Assembly (NCBI GenBank): GCA_028023455.1
Contig: JAQFVV010006551.1
Location: 233,001 to 297,000 of the forward strand
DNA length: 64,000 nucleotides
From: Epiperipatus broadwayi
Lineage: Eukaryota > Onychophora > Udeonychophora > Euonychophora > Peripatidae
Direction of reading: 5' to 3'
Part shown: positions 33,756 to 44,149 of the stretch, in pieces
Position numbering within the stretch: position 1 is the first letter of the stretch
How the letters are laid out: the number at the start of each line of letters is the position of its first letter
Notes under the pieces: generated by a model
What the model saw: the letters and a program-made list of their open reading frames with translations, nothing else
The model's database searches: none
What the model was told of the DNA's origin: nothing
Made by a program: the position numbers and the translations under genes

Positions 33756-35995
33756 TTTATATCTCTATTGACAGACATGATTAATTAATATACACCTATG
33801 AAAATAATGACCTCTATTTTAAAAAATGTAACTTATGATGTACAACTAATTAGTAAAAAATATGTAACTTTGTCCTACATTTTTCTGATTCATGTGATCT
33901 TAATGGCCAAAGTTGAAAAAAATTTCAACTGAATTTTATCAATAAATACATTTAATAAAATAAAAAATATCACCTTTTTTTTAATTTATCAGAAATTCTT
34001 ATTTAAAATTTTAACCCTTTCATTTCTGAGTTAATCAAATATTTATTTTTAAATGTTTAATGACTGAAAATTAAATATCTTGGCAATTAAAACCAAGAAA
34101 CCAAAAATATACATGGGCACATTGATTCACACACACACATGTATACAAAAAATTACATTTTTCTGAATGGAATCTATTTTAATAACTAACCTATATTTCT
34201 TTAAACAGTTTAATATTATTTAAATAAATCAATAAACTCCATTCAGAAATATATTTTTTAAATTTACTAAATAAAAGAACTTAACCAAATTATTAATTAT
34301 TCAGAAAACAATTAAATAAGTGTATTTTAACACTCATAAACTATCTGTCAATATTTTTAAACTTTAACTATAAATTAACTTTATCTAGCTTTCTTTCTTT
34401 CTAAAAGTATATATAAATTAAAATAGTAACTTTTAACCTACAGCATACATCTTTACAACAACTTCTAATTTATTAGATATTATCTATTTTATACTTATAA
34501 TGAACTAAATAGAATAAAATATTAACACATGAGAGTTAGATAACACAATTTACACAACTAATGTTATCATCTTTTCTTTATTTATTTATTAGTTTTATAT
34601 ATTTTTTTCTTTTTTAGAATAGCATAAATTCATAAGCTAAAATACTCAATAAAGACAATGTGCAATTGCACAAGGTCACAACATATATTTATTATTTTAT
34701 TTATGTGGATGCTAGGTATGTACACACAATGCACATTGAAAATGTGTTTAACAAAAAAGTAGGAGGAATGTTAAATTTTTATTTCATATTTTTTAAATAT
34801 ATAATGCAAAAAAAAAAATTAATGATGGTTTATTTTACCATTATAAAAATTTTTTGTATCATTTTATAATTTGTCAAAATGTTTAATTTGTGTATCAGTA
34901 AACCTCAGTCCATGTTATTTAGGATTGACCATGTGGAGTGAAAAGGGAGGGGAGGTCCATGTTTACTTACGTTATTTTTAGTTATTGATTTTTTTCTTTA
35001 TTGTTTCATGTATCTTGTCAAAGTTGGTTTTAATATGCAACTCATGATGGGTAATTTTAAGGAAATCAATGTTTATTAAATTGGAAATGATTTCATCTCA
35101 TTTCTTGTTCCACGCAAAATTATGCAGGGTTCAGATGATGTGATCATCCAATGTTTTCCTGAGATAAGATTTGACTGAGCATAACCTCTAGGGAGTTACT
35201 TCATAATGATTATGTAAAATTTGTTAGCATGTTGATTTTTTTTGTGTGTGATTTGCAAAGAAAGTGGCAAATGCATTATTTAGATGTAAAAGTGCAGAAC
35301 ATAGTACAAAAACAGTCACTATGGTACTGATGCATTTTAAAGTAATTATTACATTTATATATATAAAGAAGTTTAATAATTATTTTTTACAAAAAAGATT
35401 ATTCTCAATATTTTTTGTAAACATTTTTTGCTGCTCTCTTTAACATGGACAGTCTAAATAAAAAAAAAAATATCATTATCAAGTAGAAAAGAATTTCAAA
35501 ATTGTGAATAGAATTAAGGGCAATAAAGTAGTTTGAGTTTTATAGTCTGAGACAATTAATAAACAGAATTTCATCAATAAAATTATATTATGAAACAAAC
35601 TATAAATCTCTTCTTGATAAAGAAAAACAAAAAGAATTTGTTGCACAGATCATTAAAAATAGAAATGCCCAAACAACATTTCTAGGAAATATATTAGCTG
35701 TTAATCAAATATAACTGCTGCTAGTTATATTAAACATAATGGTCAAACATGGTTAACAGAGCATTGTTAAAATGTGAATCCTTTTTTTTGAAGAGTTTGA
35801 AAAGAAAAAAAAAATACTCAAAGAATAAAAGATATTCTTTTGGTTAGAAACATAGTAAAAGATAGAATCTTGGTTACTTTTAGGCTGGTTTTAATGGGTT
35901 GTTGATTATAGCCGATTATATTGTATGCTTTCCATAAGGTGATTTTTTGGTTAAGGTTAAAGGGCATTATCAGGTTATAAAGTTGTAGGTGTTCT
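33756..35995. other. AT-rich non-coding, nothing assignable
   Basis: The 69-codon frame at 34660-34869 is low complexity. A GC-richer patch at 34915-34960 (GACCATGTGGAGTGAAAAGG) is unexplained. No repeat family was matched. Confidence 0.45.
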
Positions 35996-35999
35996 ATTA

Positions 36000-36521
36000 G
36001 GGATGCTATCCATGAACTGGAAGAGGGTGGACCAAAGACTCATTACACACTTCAAAAGATAAAGTCTGGAACTCAAATTCCTTGACTTCATCATTAAAAT
36101 AAATCTTAATGCGCTTCCCACAAATTGGTTCCTTTATCACCGAAGAGGTTTTACCAGCATTGACCCTATATGTGGTCTGTGTGCTCATGAAGATGAAACC
36201 ATAGACCATATTATACACCGGTGCCCAAGACTTAAAACTCTGAAAGATAGAATTATAATCAATTCCAACATAAGACCTGATATGATTTTTTCACTTGAAA
36301 ATGCCATTCATAATAGATTTTTTTCAATAATAAGGCTTTCTACCTTTGTCCTTTATTCCATATGGATAGTGAGATGCAAAAGTCTCATGGAATTACCTCC
36401 ACCACAAATCATACCATTGTTTTATCAAACGCTCAAAAAAATCAAAAAACATGACCAGCTCCTTGCCTCCAGTAAAGTCTTTGATGACACCTGGTCTTTA
36501 ACTGCTCTTGCCTTTTCCTGA
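36000..36521 (+). pseudogene. LINE ORF2 C-terminal fragment (CCHC-type zinc knuckle)
   Basis: One frame is open from about 36084 to a TGA at 36519-36521. It reads ALPTNWFLYHRRGFTSIDP, then CGLCAHEDETIDHIIHRCPR, a C-x2-C...H-x4-C cluster typical of the region after the RT in many LINE ORF2 proteins. It continues with MIFSLENAIHNRFF, ending SLTALAFS. The intact stop and 3' flank suggest a 5'-truncated LINE insertion. No RT precedes it. It differs in sequence from the LINE at 11195, so it is a different family. Confidence 0.7.
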
Positions 36522-37609
36522 TTATCAATTCCCACCTACCCAGCGTTATAGAATAGTCAATTATAAAAGAAAATATTCATGTTTATATTAAAAATGCTAA
36601 TACCATTAAACAAGTTTTTAGAATCTCTTCACTATACCTAACCACATAAGAGTATAACAATTGTGCTCTCATAACATAATCTAGACAGATGACAAATAAA
36701 ACATTATATAATCATATTATTGTACAATTTATTCATTTATTTATCCTTTATTAGTATGTAATCACAATTTATTGTTAATAAAATTTTTATTGAAATGAAA
36801 AGATAGAATCTTAGAAATGGCTAAAAATAAAACTCATTAGCAAAATATTTCATTTCTCTATTTTTGATGAGAGCATTAACATAAATAGATCTACTTGTTT
36901 AGCTATTCTTCATTCATTATTATGTTGGGAACAAGATGAAGGAAGAATTACATAAAGGTATAAAATTTGTAATGCAAATGTTAGCATTATGATGAATTAT
37001 TCACAAAAGTCATGTAAGTTATGGTCTGCTTTTATAGGCATGTTTAGCATTAAGTGGACAAAATCAACTAAAGTTTAAATCCTAAAGAATGATTTTTTAA
37101 AAATGTTTTTTTTTTTTTGCAAAAAGAAACTAAGAATTGATAGTAAACTAAGATTATACTTGACTTCCATAGAAATAAAAAAATGTTACAAAAACTCTAA
37201 AACTATAACAAAAAACTATAACTATTACAAAAACTATAACAAACTCTATTGTAAAACACATATATGATAATAAATTAAGAAAACCCAAATTTGATGTCAA
37301 GAATTATCTAAGGTGTCATATAAAAGAAGTTTTAAAATTTACTTATAAAAGACATTAATAAATAAATTGTGATGTAAGATATTATTATCAAGGTCAAAGA
37401 ATGAATGAATATTTTTGATAATATTTTTTTTTCTGTGGGGAAAGTAATAACGTTTATTGAGGTATGTTTTTAGACTTTTGGTAATTTCAAAAGTAAGTAC
37501 TCTGAAAATTTGAGTTAGCCTTTTAAATTCATTTAAGAGTTTGTGCCAGCTCTTAGTACTTGTTTTTAAGCCAGAATTTATTTTATTTTCATTGGATCTA
37601 CCAGATAGT
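36522..37609. other. AT-rich non-coding, nothing assignable
   Basis: Includes a short imperfect repeat of AACTATAAC at 37195-37240. No gene. Confidence 0.5.
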
Positions 37610-37920
37610 TTTTTAGTAACTGAAACACAGGCTTATTATATACCTGTGTCCATATATGTAATATATAGGGTATATGAGCACAGACTTTCGCACAACCCAC
37701 CACTCTTCACTCTATCTAATTACACTGATACACTCAAGCACATATATGCTGAAAAGATAAATAATCACCAATATACTTATTTCATGCTAAACCAGCAATC
37801 ATCAGTTGGTCTAGATTATCATCTCTACACATATATACTATAAGTGCTCAGATATATATTAAGATAGACAATCTTCATACTTTAATGCCCAGTCATTCTT
37901 AAAGTTTTAACCCTGTATCA
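37610..37920 (-). repeat. Family A hammerhead repeat
   Basis: Reverse copy: the tail (GAGCACAGACTTTCGCACAA), the region with CACTCTTCACTCTATCTAAT, the ribozyme at 37761-37816, then GTGCTCAGATATATATTAAG and ACTTTAATGCCCAGTCATTC. It stops near 37920, short of the upstream third of the unit seen at 60425 and 63300. Confidence 0.8.
37761..37816 (-). ncRNA. Hammerhead ribozyme, family A, intact core
   Basis: On the minus strand, ATAATC-TAG-ACCAA pairs with TTGGT-GATTAT, so both stem I helices are perfect. The core has CTGATGA (rc of 37799-37805), stem II TGCT-GGTTT-AGCA flanked by a T-T mismatch, GAA (rc of 37781-37783), stem III ATA-AG-TAT and cleavage base A at 37772. Every invariant position is kept. 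AUA at the cleavage site is permitted but usually slower than GUC. Confidence 0.75.
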
Positions 37921-39210
37921 ACTCTTGACTACTTTTAAATTTTGACTGTTTTTGTTGAGCCAACTATGCAATATCTCCAAAATTACTTTGAGAGATGAAT
38001 ACCACCAATATTGCAAAAGACACTCACAAGATTGTTTATGAGAGTATACTGTCACTGAAATTTAAACACAATCATTGATAATGGTAATAAATCAGAAAAT
38101 ATATAATCCAAAATAATTTTTTATTTATTTAAACAATGATACAAATCATTTCAGAATTTTTACATTAATCTGATAATATTGTGTGCCTCTGTACAATAAA
38201 ACAGTTACACTGTTAAACTGTGAGAGAAAGATGTAAAGATAAAGAAATTAAAATGTTATTTATTCAACTATAAAATTTGTGAACTTTAAATCCTATTGTG
38301 CTTCATATTTATGTAAGCATAGATAAAATATGAATAGAAAAATAAAATCTGACAAATGCATAATAAACATAATTGTCAGAAAATTTCTTTTACAAAACTC
38401 ACATGCAAATGAAGCAAATACGTCAGATAAATTTTAAAACTGTGTAAATGCAAATTGAAACATTATTTACAAGGTACAAAGCAACATATAAAATGGATAT
38501 AACTGTACCTGTCAATATATCACAAAAACATTGAAAAACCATATACAAATTAACTACAAAACATCATATAAAAATCATGTAAAAAACTGTGAAAAGTGTT
38601 ATCACAATCTTCTTGTACAAGATTGTGAATATTCTAAAGGAGGAAACAATCTAATGAAGTTAAACTTTAAACAATAATATTGGAATATATTCTCAAACAA
38701 AGGCATTGAATGAAACATAATTTATGATAATTATTTGTCAGTAAAGACAAGAATTAAAAGGAAAGAAACCCCTTGAAATACATCAGTGTTTAAACATGAA
38801 TATTACTTAATAATAAAACATGACTTCATTCTTAAATTAAGCTCTGTTTCTGTTCATCTCCATATCTATAGAGAAATAGTAAATAATAGCATATAAACTT
38901 AACATATAATATAATGTCTAACATAAATAAAATACAAAATAAGAGAACAAACATCTTAATTGGATATTTAATGAAATAGTGACAAATAGATCCTTATTAT
39001 TAAATATTTAATGTTAAAGTGATTTAAAATGTGGGGAAAAGGAATTAAAACTGAAGAAATAAATGTTAAATGTTAAATCTAATTGTGTATTATCGTAATT
39101 TTCTTATCAGAATTGTGACACATTGGTAACATGGTTTATAATATTTCTTTTTGATATTAGAAATTTTAAATTATTTTGTATGATAGGGATGTTAGATTGA
39201 TATATATAAA
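37921..39210. other. AT-rich non-coding, nothing assignable
   Basis: No gene or repeat family seen. A CAATCTTCTTGTACAAGATTG inverted repeat lies near 38607-38627. Confidence 0.5.
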
Positions 39211-39280
39211 TTCATGCTTGCAAACTGATAGAAACGTTTTGCATAAACACTTGGAGTTAATATTTAGGTCTAGTTTCTAA

Positions 39281-39340
39281 CTCCTATCCCTTCACTGATG
39301 AGAGCAAATCAGCTTTAAATCAGCTGATCTGAGGGTGGAG
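39281..39340 (+). ncRNA. Hammerhead ribozyme, family C upstream copy, one core change
   Basis: CTGATGA at 39295-39301; stem II GAGC-AAATCA-GCTT; then TAA where GAA is required (G12 to T at 39316); stem III ATCAGCTGAT; cleavage base C at 39329; stem I CCCTTCA/TGAGGG and CTCC/GGAG. Stem I pairs better here than in the downstream copy, but the G12 change should abolish cleavage. Confidence 0.75.
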
Positions 39341-39693
39341 CAAAATGAAAGAGACAGTGAATATTGACTCTGACGTTTATGTAAACAAATACGCTTGTTT
39401 GGAGGTCTGGTAAAGCTCCATCTATTGATCATTAATACAAGCGATAGCAGGTTTTTACGTATATAAAACTTCTTTTGTTTTTCATAAATGTACCTTTAAA
39501 GTTTTCTTGCAATGATATAGATTGCAGAAGCTTTGACTATATGGAGAAACTGAACTGATATCAGACCCATATAGCTATCTAGTTTGATAGGCTGAGTTTG
39601 AAGACATTTAGGTGTCTAAAAAATTCATGCTTGCAAACTGATAGAAACGTTTTGCATAAACGCTTGGAGTTAATATTTAGGTCTAGTTTCTAA

Positions 39694-39753
39694 CTCCTAT
39701 CCATTCACTGATGAGAGCAAATCAGCTTGAAATCAGCTGATCTGAGGGTGGAG
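39694..39753 (+). ncRNA. Hammerhead ribozyme, family C downstream copy, complete core
   Basis: Type I layout with every invariant base: CTGATGA at 39708-39714, GAA at 39729-39731, A15.1/U16.1 closing stem III (39732/39741) and cleavage base C at 39742. Stem II is GAGC (39715-39718), loop AAATCA, GCTT (39725-39728), with one G-U at the base. Stem III is the palindrome ATCAGCTGAT. Stem I has TTCA/TGAG next to the core and CTCC/GGAG further out, with one G-A mismatch at 39703. The predicted cut is 3' of 39742. It is the best candidate in the window for an active ribozyme. Confidence 0.85.
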
Positions 39754-39924
39754 CAAAATGAAAGAAACAGTGAATATTGACTCTGACGTTTATGTAAACA
39801 AATACGCTTGTTTGGAGGTCTTGGTAAAGCTCCATCTATTGATCATTAATACAAGCGATAGCAGGTTTTTACGTATATAAAACTTGTTTTGTTTTTGATA
39901 TATATATATGTATGTATAGGGAGA

Positions 39925-40450
39925 GAGAGATTTTAAATATTTTTCTTTTACCACACTTATCAATTAAGAGCTTGTTTGAGCTATTAGTTTGCTCCTTATA
40001 TTACATATTTGTAAATACAAGCTCATAAATGACTTGCTTGATTAATTATTATAATTTTGCCTTTAAGGCCTTGGCAATTCTAAGGCTATAATATATGGGA
40101 GATCTGAATTTAGTTCAGTCTCATATAGCTATTTAAGTTAGATAGCTGTAGTTAAAGGCATATTCATATCCGAAAATTTCAGAGTTTCTATTTAAATGTT
40201 ACATATTAAATAAGTGCTGGGTTTTGAGTTGATATTTTAGATCTAGTGTCTGAATATTCTAGTTCCTCATTGAGGTGAGCCAAAAGCATGAAACCAATTG
40301 GTCTGAGGATGGGAATGGTCTACATAGAGATTTTAAATATTTTTCTCTTACCACACTTATCAAGTAAGAGCTTGTTTGAGCTACTAGTATGCTCCTTATA
40401 TTACATATTTGTAAATACAAGCTCATAAAAGCAATAGCACACTATATATG
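39925..40450 (+). repeat. Family D/E direct repeat, 400-bp period
   Basis: GAGATTTTAAATATTTTTCT and the following ~100 bp (to ACAAGCTCATAAA) occur at 39927-40029 and again exactly 400 bp later at 40327-40429. Between them is the family D/E body (AGTTCAGTCTCATATAGCTA, TTTAAGTTAGATAGCTGTAG, TTAAATAAGTGCTGG) and one ribozyme. It abuts the family C array with only a short ATATATATGTATGTATAGGG link. About 1.3 monomers are present, consistent with insertion of a multimeric RNA copy. Confidence 0.8.
40264..40309 (+). ncRNA. Hammerhead-like motif, family D/E
   Basis: Stem I TCCTCA pairs with TGAGGA. Core TTGAGGT (40270-40276; C3 is T and A9 is T), GAA at 40290-40292, stem III ACC-AATT-GGT, cleavage base C at 40303. 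Stem III is a proper 3-bp tetraloop hairpin, but two core changes argue against activity. Confidence 0.6.
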
Positions 40451-40540
40451 ATTTGCTTTATTGATTATATATATATATATAATATATATATATATATTAA
40501 TATATATTGATTATATATATATATATAAAACAATAAAAAT

Positions 40541-40665
40541 ATTCAATATAATGGTAATTAATTATAATATGCAGTCTTTCAATCTGCAGAAGTCCTTTCA
40601 GTTAATTTCCTTGTGTGGATTGAAAGACTGTATATAAAAGTTAATTACCATTATATTTATTATTT
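40541..40665. mobile_element. MITE-like inverted repeat (~120 bp)
   Basis: ATATAATGGTAATTAATTAT...GCAGTCTTTCAATC is mirrored by GATTGAAAGACTGTATAT...GTTAATTACCATTATAT, with a ~35-bp loop. It has no coding capacity. The superfamily is unknown. Confidence 0.7.
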
Positions 40666-41399
40666 TTATTATTACAATAGTTTTTAATTAATGGTCGTTT
40701 TATTTGCATCATATATATATATATTGGTACATTACCATTATTAATAATAATATAAAATATCAAAATAGAATTTTAAATCTATTGAAAGAAATTAATTAAG
40801 TGAACATACTTTTGATGCATGTGCATCATAATCACTGTTATTCTGCAAAGAAGCCCTGTTGTTTGCTAATTTGAAGACGGTTTGAGCTTTGCATTATTAC
40901 ATATTCAATTTGTACAGTACTAATACATTATTAATTTACAACTGCGAAAAGAATATGGACACAGTTTTGACCCTAGTGTTATTAAAATAATGTGTGAAAA
41001 AATTATAGAAAGCATAAGATTAAAGAGACTTCATTCATTGCACAAAATGAATACATAATAAATCAAGAATCAAATATTATTCAAATTCACAAAAAAATGG
41101 GTTTTCTCAGCAGACTAACAATGATTTTGGAAGAAAATTTTATTAAATTTTACAAATTTATTTATGAATATAAAAGAAATAGGTATTGTTTAGACAGGAG
41201 ACAAGATTTTACTTATTCCATTTTAAATTTTTACATGAAACACTTTAGACAAAATAGGTCAAATTTCTATTGTAGGAAGTATAAAAGGAAGTTAAAATGG
41301 TTGTTTGGAAAAATGAATAAAATTTATTGTAGTTATAGGGGGTATGAGAATAATGTTTCTATTAATAAAGTTGTTAATCTTTCTGATATTAAGTTAAAT

Positions 41400-41855
41400 C
41401 AGGGGTGGGCAATTGTTTTGGCTCAGGAGCCACAGAGATTGGTGAAAGGCCACATCAGGGGCCACTTTGTGGAAGCAAAAGGCTGCACCTTTTTTCATGA
41501 CACAATAAACACACTACTTTATTCCCTGTATGACCAAAGAAATATTTGTTTGTCCATTCTTCATTAAACACATGACATTCATCACCAATTTTACATTTTT
41601 TCGGTGGGTTCATGGTTTCACTAAAGTTGGAAATGTATATATTTGCTAATGCAAAGACAAAATTGAAATTAACCAGATCAGCTAGAAAAGTACTGCACAT
41701 CGTATCTACACTATTGACATGGCCATCTTAGTGGAAAATATGAGACGAATCTTCGGTCAACCATGGGAAGGAAATCTTAGTTCAAGGCAGATTTTTCTGA
41801 TTGTCTTGGCAGGCCACATAAAAACTCTTAGCAGGCTGCTATTTGCCCACCCCTG
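41400..41855 (-). mobile_element. Non-autonomous hAT element (456 bp) with exact 8-bp TSD, retaining a BED-finger start
   Basis: Termini CAGGGGTGGGCAA and TTTGCCCACCCCTG with identical 8-mers AGTTAAAT at 41392-41399 and 41856-41863. The insertion splits the Penelope frame. On the minus strand 41700-41455 encodes the start of a hAT transposase: MNPPKKCKIGDECHVFNEEW, TNKYFF and VCLLCHEKRC, the first half of a BED zinc finger with its CxxC. The rest of the transposase is missing, so this is an internal-deletion derivative. A second copy is at 54681-55174 in the other orientation. Confidence 0.92.
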
Positions 41856-43146
41856 AGTTAAATGATAGAGAATTAGAGATTTTTGGTAAAGGCCCTAATT
41901 TTGTTCCACTTCATTCAAAAAATATAGTTTTTGATACAATTTAATATCTATTGAATCTAATAATTTAAGTGATGAGGAGAAAGTTGGCATTCAATTGGTT
42001 TAAATAAAAGCTTAAATAGGAAAAAACAATTTATTGTTAATCCTGATGAGGTTAGACATCTTAAGGTTAAGTCAATTGTTAATGATGTGATCATTTCTCA
42101 TGAAGACAAAGCTGGTCAGTTTGTCATTATGTAAGAAGATGAGTTCAGGAAAAAAATGGATAGAGAATTAAATAATGGTAAATATATATTTTTAGAAAAA
42201 GATCCAGGTAATGTGATTAAAAGAAAGTTGATAGATATTATAAAGAAAATGGTAAATTTAATTTTTTTAATAGAGTAGATTATTTAAAATGTTTGTGAAT
42301 ATTAAGACTCATAAAGATGGTTTTTCTTTAAGATTTATTTTTGATTTTACAGGTAGTGTTGCAGAGGGTATTTTTAGATTCTTGCATAATTTTTTAAAAC
42401 AATTTGTTGATTTGGGTCATTACACAGTTTCTTCTTCTTTTGAGGCTTTTGATAAGATTAATAATTTCAAAATGGAAATTGTGTATTTGGCAGTTTAGAT
42501 ATTGAGAATATGTCATATCAGTCTGTTAATAGGTTAAGCAGTATTGATGTTATTATGTCTGTGGGTTAAGCAAGGATCTTTATCAAAAAATAAAATTAAA
42601 ATAATTAAAGATTTGCTTTTATTATTATAGGGTTCTATGTATTCTACTTATAGTGGTAATTTTTTTATAAAATTAAGGAAGGGTGGATAATAGGTTATAT
42701 TATTTCTCTTTTAGTTCGTTCAGTTTCTGTTAACTATTTGGAGGAAGAAATTGTTATTAAAAAGAATTGTTATATTTAAAGGTATTTGTTAGGTATGTAG
42801 ATAATTGTTTATTTGTAGTTGAGAATGATAAATTGAAGGCATTTGTAAATGAGTTTAATTGTTTTGATCCTTCTATAAGATATGTAGTAGAAGGAGGGGG
42901 GGGAGATTTTGTTAAATTAAATTTTTTAGATCTTTTGGTGATTAGAAATGTAAAGACTAATTGTTTATTATGCAGTCATTTTGTTAAAAGTAAAGAATTA
43001 AGATCTATAATTAAATATGATAGCTATCAGTCTGTATCTCATAAAGCAGCTGCTTTAAGAAATTATTGTTATAGGAATAAAAAATTAAATAATTCTAGTG
43101 GGGTAGCTTTGTTTCAGAAAGGTCAATTTTATAAAGATTATTTGAA

Positions 43147-43396
43147 TAAATCAATTATTTTATATAGCACAATGTTTATAAACTGTAATATTTAAACAGC
43201 ATTAAGCTGTTGCACATGCGCTTTGCAGATTTTAACTATAAATGACTGAATATTAACACTTCAAACACATGCTAAAGTCTTTGGAAAAGATAGAGTGGCC
43301 TTTCTATCTTTTCCAAAGACTTTATCATTTGTTAGAAGTCACTTATAGTTAAAATCTGCAAAGTGCATGTGCAACAGCTTAATGCTGTTTAAATAT
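43147..43396. mobile_element. Hairpin element inserted in the Penelope ORF, 14-bp TSD
   Basis: TAAAGATTATTTGA occurs on both sides (just before 43147 and from 43397). Removing one copy plus the insert joins QFYKDYL to SVGYSDKFVKS, restoring the expected Penelope order. Inside, CAGCATTAAGCTGTTGCACA...TGCAGATTTTAACTATAA and a second arm AAAGTCTTTGGAAAAGATAG form a near-complete palindrome (43197-43387) preceded by ~50 bp of unpaired sequence. The long duplication suggests reverse-transcriptase-mediated insertion. No hammerhead core is seen. Confidence 0.75.
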
Positions 43397-43669
43397 TAAA
43401 GATTATTTGAGTGTTGGCTACTCTGATAAATTTGTTAAAAGTATTTTACTTAATAGTAATATTTGTAAGGATGTAAAAGATAAAGAAAAATATGAGTTTA
43501 TTTCTTTTTCATTTAAATTGTCTTCTTATAAAATTGTATGTAAGAATAGCAATTTGTTTGAAAATAAGAAAATTGCTTGAAAAAGGGGTATTACTTTGAA
43601 TAATTTATTAAATAATAAAAAGGAAACTTTTGATAGGAGGACTAGTCTTGGTGTAGTGTATTTTATACT

Positions 43670-43975
43670 TTGTTTTGTAAGAAGGTTTATATAGGTCAGA
43701 GTAGTTTGAGTTTAAATGAAAGAATAAAGATTCATAAAAGTAGAATTAAAAATAAATATCTTAGTTCTGCTTTGTATGTCCATGAAAAAGATACAGACCA
43801 CATTCTTAATTTTGATAAAGCTAAGATTGTATTTTTTGAGAGAAATGAAATAAAAAGAAGGATTAAAGAATCTTTATTATTGAAAATTTATTATTCTGAA
43901 GCAATTAACTTATTTAAAAGTTCTTTTAATATTAAGGATGGATGGAAAGTAAATGGATATGTGGGTAATGTTTAA
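43670..43975 (+). CDS. GIY-YIG endonuclease domain of the Penelope-like element
   Basis: The peptide opens with CKKVYIGQSSLSLNERIKIH, where VYIG is the YIG half and the Arg of LNERI is the usual catalytic Arg. The domain goes on to YVHEKDTDHILNFDKAKIVF and IKRRIKESLLLKIYYS, with the conserved Glu of the family. The GIY half (VYFILC) lies just upstream in another frame, so a one-base shift separates them. The frame ends NGYVGNV at a stop. This nuclease is thought to nick the target for reverse transcription in Penelope elements. It is part of the dead copy at 41097. Confidence 0.8.
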   Translation: MFCKKVYIGQSSLSLNERIKIHKSRIKNKYLSSALYVHEKDTDHILNFDKAKIVFFERNEIKRRIKESLLLKIYYSEAINLFKSSFNIKDGWKVNGYVGNV

Positions 43976-44149
43976 TATAAATATGTTGTTGTTTTGTAGT
44001 TCTTTACACTTGGGAAGTCTGCTTGTAGCAGTGAAACCTTTAGTTGTGTTTTTGATTTTATTTTTCTTGCCTAGTCTGGTTGAGTTTTGGATTTGGGGTA
44101 ATTTTAATTATTTATTGATTAATTTAGCTTTATGCTTGTAATGATTAAT

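Larger units (their letters stand above)
39211..39900 (+). repeat. Family C direct repeat, 413-bp period, retrozyme-like (LTR-spacer-LTR)
   Basis: Two nearly identical ~276-bp copies (39211-39486 and 39624-39900) are separated by a 137-bp spacer, a period of exactly 413 bp. Both start TTCATGCTTGCAAACTGATA and end with AGCAGGTTTTTACGTATATA. Each holds one hammerhead at the same offset. Self-cleavage at both sites would release a 413-nt RNA (39330-39742). The spacer contains ATATAGCTATCTAGTTTGAT...GAAGACATTTAGG, related to the family D/E body, so families C and D/E are relatives. This layout matches retrozymes and Penelope pseudo-LTR arrays. Confidence 0.85.
41097..43975 (+). pseudogene. Penelope-like element (RT + GIY-YIG), interrupted and frameshifted
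   Basis: From 41097 the frame gives an N-terminal region (KIYCSYRGYENNVSINKVVN, then LSDIKLN) that continues after the inserted hAT as DRELEIFGKGPNFVPLHSKN, as in Penelope ORFs. RT pieces follow: FVNIKTHKDGFSLRFIFDF at 42289-42498 and FVRYVDNCLFVVEN near 42790 (palm box YVDN instead of YVDD), then VKLNFLDLLVIRN, QFYKDYL and, after a second insertion, SVGYSDKFVKS. The C-terminal GIY-YIG endonuclease is at 43670-43975. Stops and frameshifts make it inactive. It lies 0.7 kb downstream of the hammerhead arrays; Penelope elements are known to carry hammerheads in their pseudo-LTRs, but no ribozyme is seen inside this copy. Confidence 0.85.

Noticed and set aside
37541-37843. 100-codon frame starting MCQLLVLVFKPEF
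   Set aside because: It runs through a family A repeat in reverse and shows no domain.
43197-43387. piggyBac-type TTAA or TA insertion for the palindrome in the Penelope ORF
   Set aside because: The TTTAAA next to the palindrome is itself palindromic and ambiguous, whereas the 14-bp duplication further out restores the reading frame, so it was preferred.
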